From an uncultured Lachnospiraceae bacterium (GTDB lineage: Bacteria; Bacillota; Clostridia; Lachnospirales; Lachnospiraceae), in contig CAMWUL010000014.1 of NCBI GenBank assembly GCA_947177445.1, forward strand, positions 1 through 59,982: a DNA stretch of 59,982 bases. Direction: 5' to 3'. Of the stretch, positions 29,733 to 38,878 are shown in pieces. The stretch's first letter is position 1. Every line of letters begins with the position of its first letter. The notes below the pieces were generated by a model that worked only from the letters and a program-made list of their open reading frames with translations, was not told where the DNA came from and did not search any database. The position numbers were made by a program, and so were the translations under genes.

Positions 29733-30902
29733 TCAATAAAATATATGTCCGCCGATACTGATCCCGGTCAGCCCTTCTATAGGCGTTCGGAAATATACAC
29801 AATTTCCAACATTAGTGATCCCTGACATAGCTTCATCCGCCGCCTTATAGCAGCTTTCGGTGGCCCTGTTTTCCGACAGAGCCAAAGCCAGACGGCCGCT
29901 GCCCACCGGAGAAAACTGCTTGTTCTGGTAGATGACTCCCACCACCGAGTCGGGATATTTGGAGCTCAGCACCCTGTTGATTACGACGCTGCCCACCGCC
30001 AGCTGTCCCGCATAGGGCTCGCCGCCCGCCTCACAGTAGATCAGATTTGCCAGCAGATATCTGTCGCTTTCCGCAAAGCTCACCTCTGAAATATCCCTCC
30101 AGGCAGCGTTGGCCGCCGCCTGGGACATGGCAATCTCCTCCGCCAGCTTTTTCCGCAGATACTCCAGGTTTTCCTCCTGTTTGCGGATCTCCTCCTCATA
30201 TTCTCTGGCCTTCTGCTCCGCCTCCGAGATCTGATCCGCATACCCGGCGATGGAATTTGCTGTCTGGCTGATCAGGCCGGAGACCTTATTCCGCTCCGCC
30301 TCCGCGTCCACCTTCAGATTGTCCAGCTCCACCTTTTCATTCTGCAGACGCTTCTCCTGTTCCTCGATCAGCGCCCGGGTTGCTTTAAATTCATCCATCT
30401 TCATCCGCTCATAGGCGGCGATCCGCTCAAAATAGTCCGCTCTGTTCAAAATATCCGAAAGCCCCCCCGACGAAAGGAGCGCACTGATATAATCGTCCTC
30501 CTGCCGCTCATACATCTGCCGGATGCGGGCCACCATACACTCGTACTGCCATTTTTCCGTTGCCCGGGCTTCCTCCAGGGCCGCCTGGGCCGCCAGAATC
30601 TCTTCCTCCTTATCCCGGATCTGCGCTTCCAGACTTTCCAGGTTCTCCACTACAGCCAAAAGCTGGTCATTGAGCTTATTCAGTTCTCTCTTCAGACTAT
30701 TCTGCTCCCCCTTCAGATCATTCAGATCCTCCTGGTTTTCGTCCCGTTTGTCCTCCAGGTCCTTCTTGTCCTGCTCTGCCTGATCGATCTTCTGCTGTGT
30801 GGAGGACGCAGCCACCGCCATGCGGGTATCAGGCGCACTTAGCACTGCTCCCGCAAAAAGCACTATACTCATGGCTGCTGCCGTTTTCTTCCAACCCTTC
30901 AA
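29733..30902 (-). CDS. Secreted coiled-coil protein with SleB-type cell wall hydrolase domain
   Basis: Probable peptidoglycan hydrolase (389 aa). Signal peptide KGWKKTAAAMSIVLFAGAVLS, then a PcsB-like coiled coil at about 35-265 rich in E, K, Q and L (KKDLEDKRDENQEDLNDL and LRKKLAEEIAMSQAAANAA). The C-terminal domain (about 275-389) matches SleB/CwlJ lytic enzymes: LLANLIYCEAGGEPYAGQ with the probable catalytic Glu, VGSVVINRVLSSKYPDSV, IYQNKQFSPV and CVYFRTP. Start set at a TTG ten bases after AAGGAAGG, giving a clean signal peptide; an ATG at 30932 has a weaker site. The coiled coil suggests regulation by a divisome partner rather than a spore-only role. Confidence 0.82.
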   Translation of the reverse strand: MKGWKKTAAAMSIVLFAGAVLSAPDTRMAVAASSTQQKIDQAEQDKKDLEDKRDENQEDLNDLKGEQNSLKRELNKLNDQLLAVVENLESLEAQIRDKEEEILAAQAALEEARATEKWQYECMVARIRQMYERQEDDYISALLSSGGLSDILNRADYFERIAAYERMKMDEFKATRALIEEQEKRLQNEKVELDNLKVDAEAERNKVSGLISQTANSIAGYADQISEAEQKAREYEEEIRKQEENLEYLRKKLAEEIAMSQAAANAAWRDISEVSFAESDRYLLANLIYCEAGGEPYAGQLAVGSVVINRVLSSKYPDSVVGVIYQNKQFSPVGSGRLALALSENRATESCYKAADEAMSGITNVGNCVYFRTPIEGLTGISIGGHIFY

Positions 30903-30997
30903 GTGTGGTAATCCTTCCTTTCCCGGTCTCATTAAGATCCGGTTACTGTTGGCCCGAGGCAGGCAATTTCCCGCCCGGCCTGAATATACGCCGCCTG

Positions 30998-31483
30998 CTA
31001 TACCCGAATGTGTATCTGACGCCCCGTTTTGGAATAAGGAATATACGTGACCCCCGCGGCATCAAACATTTTCTTGGAAGCCCGGTTTGCCGGAGTCCCC
31101 AGATATTTATCAGAATCATAGACAACGGTCTTTATGCCCGCCTGAATGATCGCTTTGGCACATTCGTTGCAGGGAAACAGGGACACATACAGCTTCGTTC
31201 CCTCCAGAGAGCCTCCCCGGTAATTAAGGATCGCATTCAATTCCCCATGAGTCACAAAGGGATATTTTGTTTCCAGCTCATCTCCCTCTCTGTCCCAGGG
31301 AAACTCATCGTCGGAACAGCCGTTGGGAAATCCGTTGTACCCCATGGACAATATCTTGTTATCCCTGCTGACAATACAGGCCCCCACCTGAGTGCTCGGG
31401 TCCTTGGACCGCATTCCTGACAGCTGGGCCACCCCCATAAAGTATTCGTCCCAGCTCAGATATCCCTCCCTCTTACCGCTCAT
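30998..31483 (-). CDS. Deoxycytidylate (dCMP) deaminase family protein
   Basis: Zinc deaminase of 161 aa, probably converting dCMP to dUMP for thymidylate synthesis; ComEB is the Bacillus relative. N-terminal SWDEYFMGVAQLSGMRSKDPSTQVGACIV is characteristic. Zinc and catalytic residues lie in THGELNAIL (His-x-Glu) and LFPCNECAKAII (PCxxC). GAGGAGG precedes ATG. It is the last gene of a sua5-rpiB-upp-dCMP deaminase run on the minus strand, 14 bp after upp. Confidence 0.9.
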   Translation of the reverse strand: MSGKREGYLSWDEYFMGVAQLSGMRSKDPSTQVGACIVSRDNKILSMGYNGFPNGCSDDEFPWDREGDELETKYPFVTHGELNAILNYRGGSLEGTKLYVSLFPCNECAKAIIQAGIKTVVYDSDKYLGTPANRASKKMFDAAGVTYIPYSKTGRQIHIRV

Positions 31484-31497
31484 TATGCCTCCTCACT

Positions 31498-32127
31498 CTA
31501 TTTCGTCCCGAAAATCCGGTCTCCGGCGTCTCCCAGTCCCGGCACAATATATCCGTGGTCATTCAGCCTCTCATCCATGGCGCCCACATACAAATCCACA
31601 TCGGGATGGGCCTTCTGCATGACCTCCACCCCCTCCGGCGCGGCAATAATGCACATAAAGTGAATGCTTTTGCATCCCTTGTCCTTCAGCATCTGAACCG
31701 CCGCCACGGAGGATCCGCCGGTGGCCAGCATAGGATCCACCACAAACACTTCCCTCTCCGCACAATCGGCAGGCAGCTTACAGTAATATTCCACCGGTTT
31801 GAGAGTATCCGGATCCCTGTACAGCCCGATATGCCCCACCTTTGCCGCCGGAATCAGCTGCAGCATACCGTCCACCATTCCCAGTCCCGCCCGCAGAATG
31901 GGAACGATGGCCATCTTCTTTCCCTTCAGCGCCTTTACCGTGGCCTTGCAGATCGGCGTCTCGATCTCCACATCCCCCAGCTTGAGATCCCTGGTGGCCT
32001 CATAACAGATCAGCATGGCGATCTCGCTGATCGTCTGGCGGAAATCCTTGGTTCCTGTCTCCTTTCTGCGGATAATGCCGATCTTGTGCTGGATCAGCGG
32101 ATGATCCATGACCATTACCTTTGCCAT
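31498..32127 (-). CDS. upp: Uracil phosphoribosyltransferase
   Basis: Upp (209 aa) salvages uracil to UMP using PRPP. The PRPP-binding loop appears as [21 protein letters not shown] near residues 125-145; the uracil-binding end [17 protein letters not shown] and N-terminal [12 protein letters not shown] are typical. AGGAGGACAA precedes ATG. Upp beside the atp operon is an old arrangement shared with Bacillus. Confidence 0.97.
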   Translation of the reverse strand: MAKVMVMDHPLIQHKIGIIRRKETGTKDFRQTISEIAMLICYEATRDLKLGDVEIETPICKATVKALKGKKMAIVPILRAGLGMVDGMLQLIPAAKVGHIGLYRDPDTLKPVEYYCKLPADCAEREVFVVDPMLATGGSSVAAVQMLKDKGCKSIHFMCIIAAPEGVEVMQKAHPDVDLYVGAMDERLNDHGYIVPGLGDAGDRIFGTK

Positions 32128-32173
32128 TGCCTTGTCCTCCTGTTTGTATGCTTTGTATACTATGTGGCAGAGT

Positions 32174-32605
32174 CTACAGTTCCTCTATGGCACCTATCCT
32201 GCGCCGATGCTTTTCTTCACCGGAAAATGGGGTATTTAAAAAGGCATCCACAATGTCCAGGGCCATATTTTCCCCAACCATGCCGCCTCCCAGCGCCAGC
32301 ATGTTGGCATCATTGTGCAGCCTTGTCATCCTGGCGGAAAGAGGGTCGGCGCAGAGAGCGCATCGGATCCCCTTCACCTTGTTGGCAGAAATACTGATGC
32401 CGATTCCCGTGGTACAGATCACGATTCCTTTTTCACACTGTCCCCCGGCCACCGCATTTGCAACGGCCCGTCCAAACTGAGGATAATCGCAGCTGTCCCT
32501 GCTGTGACAGCCCATATCCTCATAGGGAATCCCCTTCTCCTCCAGATAGCCGATAATCCTCTGTTTCAATTCAAAGCCTCCATGATCACTGCCTATTGCC
32601 AGCAT
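32174..32605 (-). CDS. rpiB: Ribose-5-phosphate isomerase B
   Basis: RpiB (143 aa) interconverts ribose 5-phosphate and ribulose 5-phosphate. Seen: [18 protein letters not shown] at the N-terminus, the catalytic Cys region [25 protein letters not shown], and [16 protein letters not shown], all family hallmarks. AGGAGGT precedes ATG. Lies between sua5 and upp; its product feeds PRPP needed by upp. Confidence 0.95.
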   Translation of the reverse strand: MLAIGSDHGGFELKQRIIGYLEEKGIPYEDMGCHSRDSCDYPQFGRAVANAVAGGQCEKGIVICTTGIGISISANKVKGIRCALCADPLSARMTRLHNDANMLALGGGMVGENMALDIVDAFLNTPFSGEEKHRRRIGAIEEL

Positions 32606-32663
32606 AATTTACCTCCTCATATTTATAGATTAAATCCCGCATTTATCCTGCCGGCCGCCCTTG

Positions 32664-33737
32664 TCACGGCCCGGACAGCCTCACAACGCGGTAGCCTGCG
32701 GCCTTCAATAGCCTGTTCATGATTGCCTGGCCAAAGCCGGAACAGGCAAAGCTCTCGGAATAAATCCTGGTAACCCCTTCGTCATCGAATTCCCTCAATA
32801 TCATGTAAAGGGAACGGGCGATACCGTCCTCATCCTCCCGGCTTCCCACACATTTTATCACATCTGCGTGATATCTGTCCAGATATTCCCGGGTTCCGAT
32901 GACTCCTGTTTTTTCTCCCGCCATGTGATCTGCCGCCGTCTGACGGTTGATATAGTCCGCCGCCAGATCCGCTTCTCCCTCCACGATCACCAACTCCCCC
33001 AAAGGCGCATAATGACGGTACTTCATCCCCGGGGCCCTGGGAGCCTGTCCGCTGTCAGCTCCCAGGCTCGCGGCATCCGTATCCACACGACCCAGCACCC
33101 GCCCCAGCATTTCCTCGGTGATATAACCCGGGCGCAGGATCTGGGGCGGACTGACGGTGAGATCCACAATGGTGGACTCCAGCCCGATTCCCACCTGCCC
33201 GCCGTCTACGATCATATCGATCCGCCCCTCCAGGTCCTCCGCCACATATTTTGCCAGCGTCGGGCTGGGTTTTCCCGAAGCATTGGCGCTGGGCGCCGCC
33301 ACAAAGCCTCCGGCATATTCAATAATTTTCTGCGCCGCCTTATGGGCGGGAAATCTGACAGCCACCGTCTCAAGACCTCCCGTGGTCTCCGGGGGAACCC
33401 TTTCCGATTTTTCCAAAATCATGGTAAGCGGCCCCGGCCAAAAGGCTTCGGCAATTCTTACCGCCTCCTCCGGCACCCGGGAAACGATCTTTTCCAGGTC
33501 CTCAAGCCTGCATATATGCACAATCAGAGGATTATCCTGGGGCCGCCCCTTGGCCGCATAAATTTTTCGGGACGACTCCCGGTCCAGGGCGTCTCCCCCA
33601 AGGCCGTACACCGTCTCCGTGGGAAATGCTGCCAGACCGCCGTTTTGTATCACCCTGCCTGCCTGCCGCAGGGCTTCCTCCTCCTGGGGCGTAAAGCTTT
33701 CCGCATCCTGCCTGATCCTGACTGTTATTGTCTCCAT
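32664..33737 (-). CDS. L-threonylcarbamoyladenylate synthase (Sua5)
   Basis: Sua5 (about 357 aa) makes threonylcarbamoyl-AMP for the t6A modification of ANN-decoding tRNAs. The N-terminal YrdC/TsaC domain shows GGLAAFPTETVYGLGGDALD, KGRPQDNPLIVHI, FWPGPLTMIL, TVAVRFPAH and APSANASGKPSPT. The C-terminal Sua5 domain (from SPGMKYRHYAP-like APGMKYRHYAP) is present, so this is the long form, not TsaC alone. The start is uncertain: ATG at 33737 or TTG at 33755; neither has a strong ribosome site. Confidence 0.93.
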   Translation of the reverse strand: METITVRIRQDAESFTPQEEEALRQAGRVIQNGGLAAFPTETVYGLGGDALDRESSRKIYAAKGRPQDNPLIVHICRLEDLEKIVSRVPEEAVRIAEAFWPGPLTMILEKSERVPPETTGGLETVAVRFPAHKAAQKIIEYAGGFVAAPSANASGKPSPTLAKYVAEDLEGRIDMIVDGGQVGIGLESTIVDLTVSPPQILRPGYITEEMLGRVLGRVDTDAASLGADSGQAPRAPGMKYRHYAPLGELVIVEGEADLAADYINRQTAADHMAGEKTGVIGTREYLDRYHADVIKCVGSREDEDGIARSLYMILREFDDEGVTRIYSESFACSGFGQAIMNRLLKAAGYRVVRLSGP

Positions 33738-33894
33738 ATCCTGACTCTTTTCCAATGACGCCTATAATAAATATGCTCATTATCTGTAGAGAGTATAGCA
33801 CACTTCTTTCAAAAGATAAAGTAGTTCCGGGCCTCCTGGCATAGCCGCTGTCCAAAAAGAATATATTAAAAAAAACAGCCGCAGGTAATGAAGT

Positions 33895-34602
33895 ATGAAA
33901 AAAATCGGACGCAGACTCCTGACCACGGCGGCCCTGGGGCTTTTTTTCCTCTCCATGTTTTATGTGGGAAGAGCCGCCGCCTTTCTGACCCTGGGAGAAA
34001 ACGTGAACGCTTCGGAGCAGACCAGGTGCGTGGTCATCGATGCCGGCCATGGAGGCGATGATCCGGGAAAGGTGGGCATTAACGGGGCTAACGAAAAGGA
34101 TGTGAATCTGCAGATCGCAATGTTGCTGAAGCAATATCTGGAAGCCAGCGACATCCGGGTGGTTATGACTCGTGAAGATAATGACGGATTATATGACCCG
34201 GAAGCACCCAACAAAAAGGTGCAGGACATGAAAAACCGAATCGCCCTCATAGATGAAGTCTCCCCTGCGCTTACAGTAAGCATTCATCAAAACAGCTACC
34301 CTGAGGAATATGTCCATGGAGCCCAGGTATTTTACTATACCGGAAGCACCCAGGGACAGATGCTTGCCGAATCGATTCAAAAACAGCTGATCGCAAAGGC
34401 AGACCCCGAAAATAAGCGCCAGATCAAAGCAAATGACAGCTACTATCTGCTGAAAAAAACAGGAATTCCCATCGTGATCGTGGAATGTGGTTTTCTGTCC
34501 AACAGCAATGAGGCGGAAAAGCTCTGCACACCGGAATACCAGGACCGGATAGCCTGGGCCATACATATGGGGATTCTGCAGTTTCTCAATGGCGCCGATT
34601 GA
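33895..34602 (+). CDS. cwlD: N-acetylmuramoyl-L-alanine amidase, CwlD-like
   Basis: Zinc amidase (235 aa, Amidase_3) that strips peptide from muramic acid; CwlD does this for spore cortex before PdaA makes the delta-lactam. Signal anchor LLTTAALGLFFLSMFYVG; catalytic domain with VVIDAGHGGDDPG (zinc His), NEKDVNLQIAMLLK (Glu), VSIHQNSYPE (His) and VIVECGFLSNSNEAEKL (catalytic Glu). No binding domain is attached, as expected for CwlD. It is divergent from sua5 by 157 bp; a weak GCATA...GAATATA sporulation-type promoter look-alike is in that gap. Confidence 0.9.
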   Translation: MKKIGRRLLTTAALGLFFLSMFYVGRAAAFLTLGENVNASEQTRCVVIDAGHGGDDPGKVGINGANEKDVNLQIAMLLKQYLEASDIRVVMTREDNDGLYDPEAPNKKVQDMKNRIALIDEVSPALTVSIHQNSYPEEYVHGAQVFYYTGSTQGQMLAESIQKQLIAKADPENKRQIKANDSYYLLKKTGIPIVIVECGFLSNSNEAEKLCTPEYQDRIAWAIHMGILQFLNGAD

Positions 34603-34677
34603 ACGCAATCCCTGCTTTTTCAATTGTTACTATTCAAGGCCACGTGAACAGCAGCACTTGAAAAGGCTTCAGCTCAA

Positions 34678-34706
34678 TTGTTTTTTACTTTCAGGTATGA
34701 TATAAT
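34678..34706 (+). promoter_or_regulatory. Promoter of the DUF3160 lipoprotein pair
   Basis: -35 TTGTTT (34678-34683), 17-bp spacer, consensus -10 TATAAT (34701-34706). The leader then contains the 13-bp direct repeat AATGACCTTATTC (34704-34716 and 34726-34738). Confidence 0.65.
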
Positions 34707-34775
34707 GACCTTATTCAAGGCATGTAATGACCTTATTCGCAGCAGAAAGCAACTGCCTGAAAGGAGCCGCCCGAG

Positions 34776-37037
34776 ATGAATAAAAAGAAACGAAAAATTG
34801 CCGCCCTGTTGACTCTGTCTGTATTCCTTTTGGGCGCATGCTCCGGTCAAAGCGCCCCGGAGGAGCCTCTGTCCTCCTCCCCGGCCCGGACCGCCGAGCC
34901 TGCCTCCCAGCAGCCATCGTCCTCCCAGCCCATCGTTTCTCCTCCGGATTCCACTGATGGTTCCCACAGCGTCACCGTTACCCCTTCCTCCCTGAACCCG
35001 TCAGACAGCAGACCGCGCCTGATCCAAACGATTCTGAAAGATGACGCTGTTGATGTAACCCCTTCCGTAGAGCCCTATCAGGCGGACCCTGATCTGGGCA
35101 ATATTGATAACCTGTGGCAGTTCAGCATTGACGAGGAAGAGGCCCGCATGCTTGCGGAAAACGGTTTCACAGTCAGTACAGCCTATCAAAGCGAATATTA
35201 CCAGATATATGAAAACAATCGGTATCTGGCAATTCCCAATTTCGTGACAGTAGACTCCCTGATGCACACATATCACCTGTATTTCGGCCATCTGCTGAAA
35301 AACATTGAACGGGACCATCTGGCAGGAGTTGTCACAGATCTAAGCCGCCAGATGCTGGACAAAAGTCTCTCTCAGTATGATCTTTTGAAAGGAACAGAAT
35401 GGGAAAATGCAGCAATGCGCAACGCCGCCTTCTTTACCGTAGGATTAAATTTGCTGGACAAAGATGCCGGTATCCAGGATTCGCTGGAATCTGTTGTCCG
35501 CCAGGAGCTGGACTCTATTCAAAGCGCCGAAGGAATCCGGATATCCCAAATCACCGGCACAAAGGAGGATTATTCTCAATACATTCCCAGAGGATACTAT
35601 GAGGGTGAACCGCTGTTAGAGTCCTACTTCAAAGCCATGATCTGGTATGGAAGAATTCATTTCTCGCAGGAAGACGCCGATCTGGACAGAAGTGCTCTTT
35701 TGATGACCCTGGCTTTAGCCCAGGATCCCGAAATGCTTCGTCTCTGGGAATCTGTCTATGCCGTGACTTCCTTTTTTGCCGGCGCCAGCGATGACCTGGG
35801 CGTATGCGAATATGCCCCGCTGCTGCAGGAGGCTTACGGCGGTTTCCCTTCTCTTCAGGATCTGGCGGGAAACCCGGAAGCTTTTGACCTGTTTCGGTCT
35901 CTGGCCTCCGCCCTTCCAACACCCCGGATCAATTCCGTTCCCGTTTATGAAGACGAAGATAATGTCATTCCCGGCTTTCGCTTTATGGGCCAGCGCTTTA
36001 CTGTGGATGCTGCCGTAATGCAGCAGTTAGTTTACCGCAATGTCGGGGCCAACAGCGCCGGAGAAAATCGTATGCTTCCCGATGTGCTGGATGTACCTGC
36101 CGCTCTGGGCAGCGACGCCGCCCTTAATATCCTGGAAAAAAACGGAGCCGCAGATTATGAAGGCTATAGCGAAAACATGATTCGTCTGCGAGATTTTCTG
36201 TCGGAGGAGAACGAAACTCTATGGGCCTCCAGCCTCTACGCGGGCTGGCTTCATACCCTCCGTCCGCTGCTCACGCCCAAAGGCGAAGGATATCCGATGT
36301 TTATGCAAAATGAGGAGTGGGTGAAAAAGGATTTGGAATGCTTTTCCGGAAGCTTTACGGAGCTGAAGCATGATACAGTTCTTTACTCCAAGCAATCCAT
36401 GGCAGAAATGGGCGGCGGGTATGACAGGGAGCCTGATGACAGAGGGTATGTGGAACCCGAGCCTCTGGTTTACGCCCGTTTTTCCCACCTTGCCTCCCAG
36501 ACCGCCCAGGGGCTTCGCAGCTATGGAATGCTGAGCCGGACGGACGAAGATAATCTGTCCCTGCTGGCCCAGATAGCGGACCGTCTGCTGACTATTTCCG
36601 TCAAGGAGCTTCAAAATGAGGATCTGAGCGAAGACGAATATGAATTCATTCGATGCTACGGGGGCAACCTGGAGCACTTCTGGATGGAGGCTGCAAAAGA
36701 ACAGGTTTCCTCTGAATGGATTTCAGCTCTGGAATATCCGGCTGCTATTATAACAGATATCGCCACCGATCCTAACGGCCAGGTTCTGGAGGCTGCCACA
36801 GGCAATCCTTCCTCGATCTATGTGGTGGTCAATGTAGATGGTCGTCTGAAGCTTGCCCACGGAGCCGTCTACACCTTCTACCAGTTTCCCTGGCCCATGA
36901 ACGACAGACTGACAGACACCAAATGGCGCCAGATGATGGGCTGGCAGCCGGATGAAAACGGAGATTATAGTTCCGAAAGACCAGTTGGGCAGCCGGACTG
37001 GGTCAACAGCTATCGGTACAGATATGCATGGGAATAA
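34776..37037 (+). CDS. DUF3160 domain lipoprotein
   Basis: A 753-aa surface lipoprotein of the DUF3160 family, function unknown. Signal peptide with lipobox FLLGAC (Cys near 22), a low-complexity Ser/Pro linker to about residue 75, then the family domain. Characteristic segments: FVTVDSLMHTYHLYFGHLLKNIE, the FFAGASDDLG loop, FRFMGQRFTVDAAVMQQL, ASSLYAGWLHTLRPLL, YSKQSMAEMGGGYDREPDDRGYVEPEP, and the C-terminal HGAVYTFYQFPWPMNDRLTDTKWRQM. AAGGAG precedes ATG. The next gene begins inside its last codons. Confidence 0.88.
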   Translation: MNKKKRKIAALLTLSVFLLGACSGQSAPEEPLSSSPARTAEPASQQPSSSQPIVSPPDSTDGSHSVTVTPSSLNPSDSRPRLIQTILKDDAVDVTPSVEPYQADPDLGNIDNLWQFSIDEEEARMLAENGFTVSTAYQSEYYQIYENNRYLAIPNFVTVDSLMHTYHLYFGHLLKNIERDHLAGVVTDLSRQMLDKSLSQYDLLKGTEWENAAMRNAAFFTVGLNLLDKDAGIQDSLESVVRQELDSIQSAEGIRISQITGTKEDYSQYIPRGYYEGEPLLESYFKAMIWYGRIHFSQEDADLDRSALLMTLALAQDPEMLRLWESVYAVTSFFAGASDDLGVCEYAPLLQEAYGGFPSLQDLAGNPEAFDLFRSLASALPTPRINSVPVYEDEDNVIPGFRFMGQRFTVDAAVMQQLVYRNVGANSAGENRMLPDVLDVPAALGSDAALNILEKNGAADYEGYSENMIRLRDFLSEENETLWASSLYAGWLHTLRPLLTPKGEGYPMFMQNEEWVKKDLECFSGSFTELKHDTVLYSKQSMAEMGGGYDREPDDRGYVEPEPLVYARFSHLASQTAQGLRSYGMLSRTDEDNLSLLAQIADRLLTISVKELQNEDLSEDEYEFIRCYGGNLEHFWMEAAKEQVSSEWISALEYPAAIITDIATDPNGQVLEAATGNPSSIYVVVNVDGRLKLAHGAVYTFYQFPWPMNDRLTDTKWRQMMGWQPDENGDYSSERPVGQPDWVNSYRYRYAWE

Positions 37038-37587
37038 ACTCCGCAAAAGGGCCGGATGGCTGCTGACAGCACTGGTTTTCAGCGCAGTCTTTGCATACTG
37101 CCTATGGCGCTGCTGGCTTAACGGGGCCTTTCTGCCCCGCTGGATTCGCTGGGAGACCTGCCGCCTGCAGGATCAATGGGATGGCTGTGAGGTTCTTCTG
37201 AGCCGCCGGCAGGTGACCGTTGTCCGAGAGGGATTCAGTCTCTGGACTTCTCCAAAGGATATACAGGTCCAGGATATTCTCATCTTCGACGCAGACAATG
37301 ACGGCGAAGATGAAATGCTCCTGCTCTGCTGGAAAATAGGGCGGTACGGGCCTCATCGTCCCTTTTGGGTGGAAAAGGATGAGCAAAAATGGTCCCAGCA
37401 CATTTTTGTATATGAGTACTCGCAAGATCAAATATCACCCAAGTGGATGTCTTCCTATATCGGATCCGATGTATGGGCCATGTCCTCCAACGGCAGACCG
37501 GCTCCCTACGTCCGTCTGGTGCTGACGGATCCCCAGGGAAAGGAAACCTGCTGGAGGTGGAACTCCTGGGGTTTTACAAAGGAATAA
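37024..37587 (+). CDS. Hypothetical membrane-anchored protein with FG-GAP-like segment
   Basis: A 187-aa protein with an N-terminal anchor (AGWLLTALVFSAVFAYCLW). The segment IQVQDILIFDADNDGEDEMLLLCW resembles a calcium-binding FG-GAP/VCBS repeat (DxDxDGxxE). Other parts (GRYGPHRPFWVEKDE, GKETCWRWNSWGFTKE) are not recognised. The chosen ATG overlaps the end of the DUF3160 gene by 14 bp, so the two are probably co-translated and may work together at the surface. The longer frame to 36952 lies wholly inside the upstream gene. Confidence 0.7.
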   Translation: MHGNKLRKRAGWLLTALVFSAVFAYCLWRCWLNGAFLPRWIRWETCRLQDQWDGCEVLLSRRQVTVVREGFSLWTSPKDIQVQDILIFDADNDGEDEMLLLCWKIGRYGPHRPFWVEKDEQKWSQHIFVYEYSQDQISPKWMSSYIGSDVWAMSSNGRPAPYVRLVLTDPQGKETCWRWNSWGFTKE

Positions 37588-37598
37588 ACAGGTGTTTG

Positions 37599-37725
37599 TT
37601 AAGAGTTACTTTTCACGGGTAGGGGCCGCAAGGTGTTTTTGTGCGCTGTTTGCACAAAAACCCGAGACAGCACGCGCTGGGCATCATGTTGCTTTGAACG
37701 GCAAAGCCGTGAAAAGTAACTGTTA
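37599..37725. repeat. Palindromic repeat family GTTACTTTTCACGG, copy 2
   Basis: Outer arms of 20 bp (TTAAGAGTTACTTTTCACGG at 37599-37618 and its complement at 37706-37725) differ at one position. Inner hairpin TTTTTGTGC...GCACAAAAA and flanking GGTAGGGGCCGC and TTGCTTTGAACGGC are shared with copy 1 at 3472-3614. Copy 2 lacks the extra 27-bp internal hairpin of copy 1 and is therefore the shorter form. Confidence 0.8.
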
Positions 37726-37751
37726 AGATTTCCTTAAAGCGTCCAAAAGTG

Positions 37752-37780
37752 TTGCATTATACATATTTTTAGTCTAATAT
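37752..37780 (+). promoter_or_regulatory. Sortase operon promoter
   Basis: -35 TTGCAT (37752-37757), 17-bp spacer, -10 TAATAT (37775-37780), about 100 bp before the sortase start. The leader contains two hairpins: CACCCGAA/TTCGGGTG (37818-37847) and TGCCGC/GCGGCA (37852-37868), the second directly before the ribosome site. Confidence 0.6.
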
Positions 37781-37879
37781 GAAAGTGTTCTACACGATTT
37801 TACTATCCTGAGTTTCACACCCGAAGAGAAATTGTTTTTTTCGGGTGCGTCTGCCGCTCTATGCGGCATAGGAGCTGCC

Positions 37880-38776
37880 ATGAAAAATTCCAGAAAAATT
37901 TGGATCCTCCTGCTGGTATTCCTGGGAGTGGTCTGTCTGGCTGCCTCAGGCATTCTGATTTTCTTTCAATTGCAGGATGACAGGCATTCCCGGGACACCA
38001 TCAGCGACCTCCAGGCATCAATGCCGGATCCGGATCCATCAGAAATACCCCCCGAATCGGACAACCTTTCCGGAACGGAGCCTTCGGAGACACCTGTGCC
38101 GCCTTCTCCTGTACCGGATCCCACCCCCGAACCCACGCCGGAGCCCGTACCCAATCCATACGAGAGCGCTTTTCTCTCCAACGAGGATATGGCCGCCTGG
38201 CTTCAAATTCCCGGCACGGTCATCGATTATCCTGTTATGTGGACTCCCAGAGATGAAGAGTACTATCTTTACAGAGATTTCGACGGCTCCCACAATCAAA
38301 ACGGCTGTCTTATCCTGGATACCGACAGTAATCTGGATCCGCTCACCACGAACCTGATTATCCATGGCCATAACATGAAATCAGGGGCCATGTTCGGCAA
38401 TCTGACAGATTACGAAAGTGAAGAATACTATCAGGAACATAAGAGCATTATCCTGTATACCAAAGAATGCCTGAGGTATTATGAAGTGATCGCCGTATTT
38501 CGGTCACAGGTCTACAAAAAGACAGACCAGGTGTTTAAATTCTATAAGTTTTTTCAGGCCGATACCCAGGAAGAATTTGATGATTTCTACCAGAATATAA
38601 AAGCTCTGTCCCTGTATGATACAGGTGTGACAGCCGAATTTGGAGACAACTTCATTACTCTTTCCACCTGTGTGTACCACGTGGAACGGGGCCGCTTCGT
38701 AGTTGTAGCCAAGGAAGTGGAGAGCGGAGATCGCTATCTGCCGCTGCAGACTCCGGACGCCGAACAGCAAAACTGA
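37880..38776 (+). CDS. Class B sortase
   Basis: Transpeptidase (298 aa) that cleaves a cell-wall sorting signal and joins the protein to peptidoglycan. N-terminal membrane anchor (IWILLLVFLGVVCLAASGILIFF), a long proline-rich stalk (about 60-110, with repeated PxP), then the sortase barrel. Catalytic His in LIIHGHNMKSGAMFG, Cys in FITLSTCVYHVERGRFVVVAKE, with Arg in GRFVV; the LSTC-Y...R-VVVAK pattern is class B. AGGAGC precedes the ATG at 37880. The next gene encodes a protein with a VPKTG tail, the likely substrate. Confidence 0.92.
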   Translation: MKNSRKIWILLLVFLGVVCLAASGILIFFQLQDDRHSRDTISDLQASMPDPDPSEIPPESDNLSGTEPSETPVPPSPVPDPTPEPTPEPVPNPYESAFLSNEDMAAWLQIPGTVIDYPVMWTPRDEEYYLYRDFDGSHNQNGCLILDTDSNLDPLTTNLIIHGHNMKSGAMFGNLTDYESEEYYQEHKSIILYTKECLRYYEVIAVFRSQVYKKTDQVFKFYKFFQADTQEEFDDFYQNIKALSLYDTGVTAEFGDNFITLSTCVYHVERGRFVVVAKEVESGDRYLPLQTPDAEQQN

Positions 38777-38878
38777 AGCCTGTTCCTTCCCTTCCGCCAA
38801 AGAAAAAGTCATTAATGCCTGATATGGCAGACACTTAACAAATTGATTAACAAATCATACTATCAAGGAGGTTGTAAC

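Noticed and set aside
33840..33894. Sporulation sigma-G-like promoter before cwlD (GCATA then GAATATA)
   Set aside because: The -10 departs from the consensus at a key base; too weak to list as a feature.
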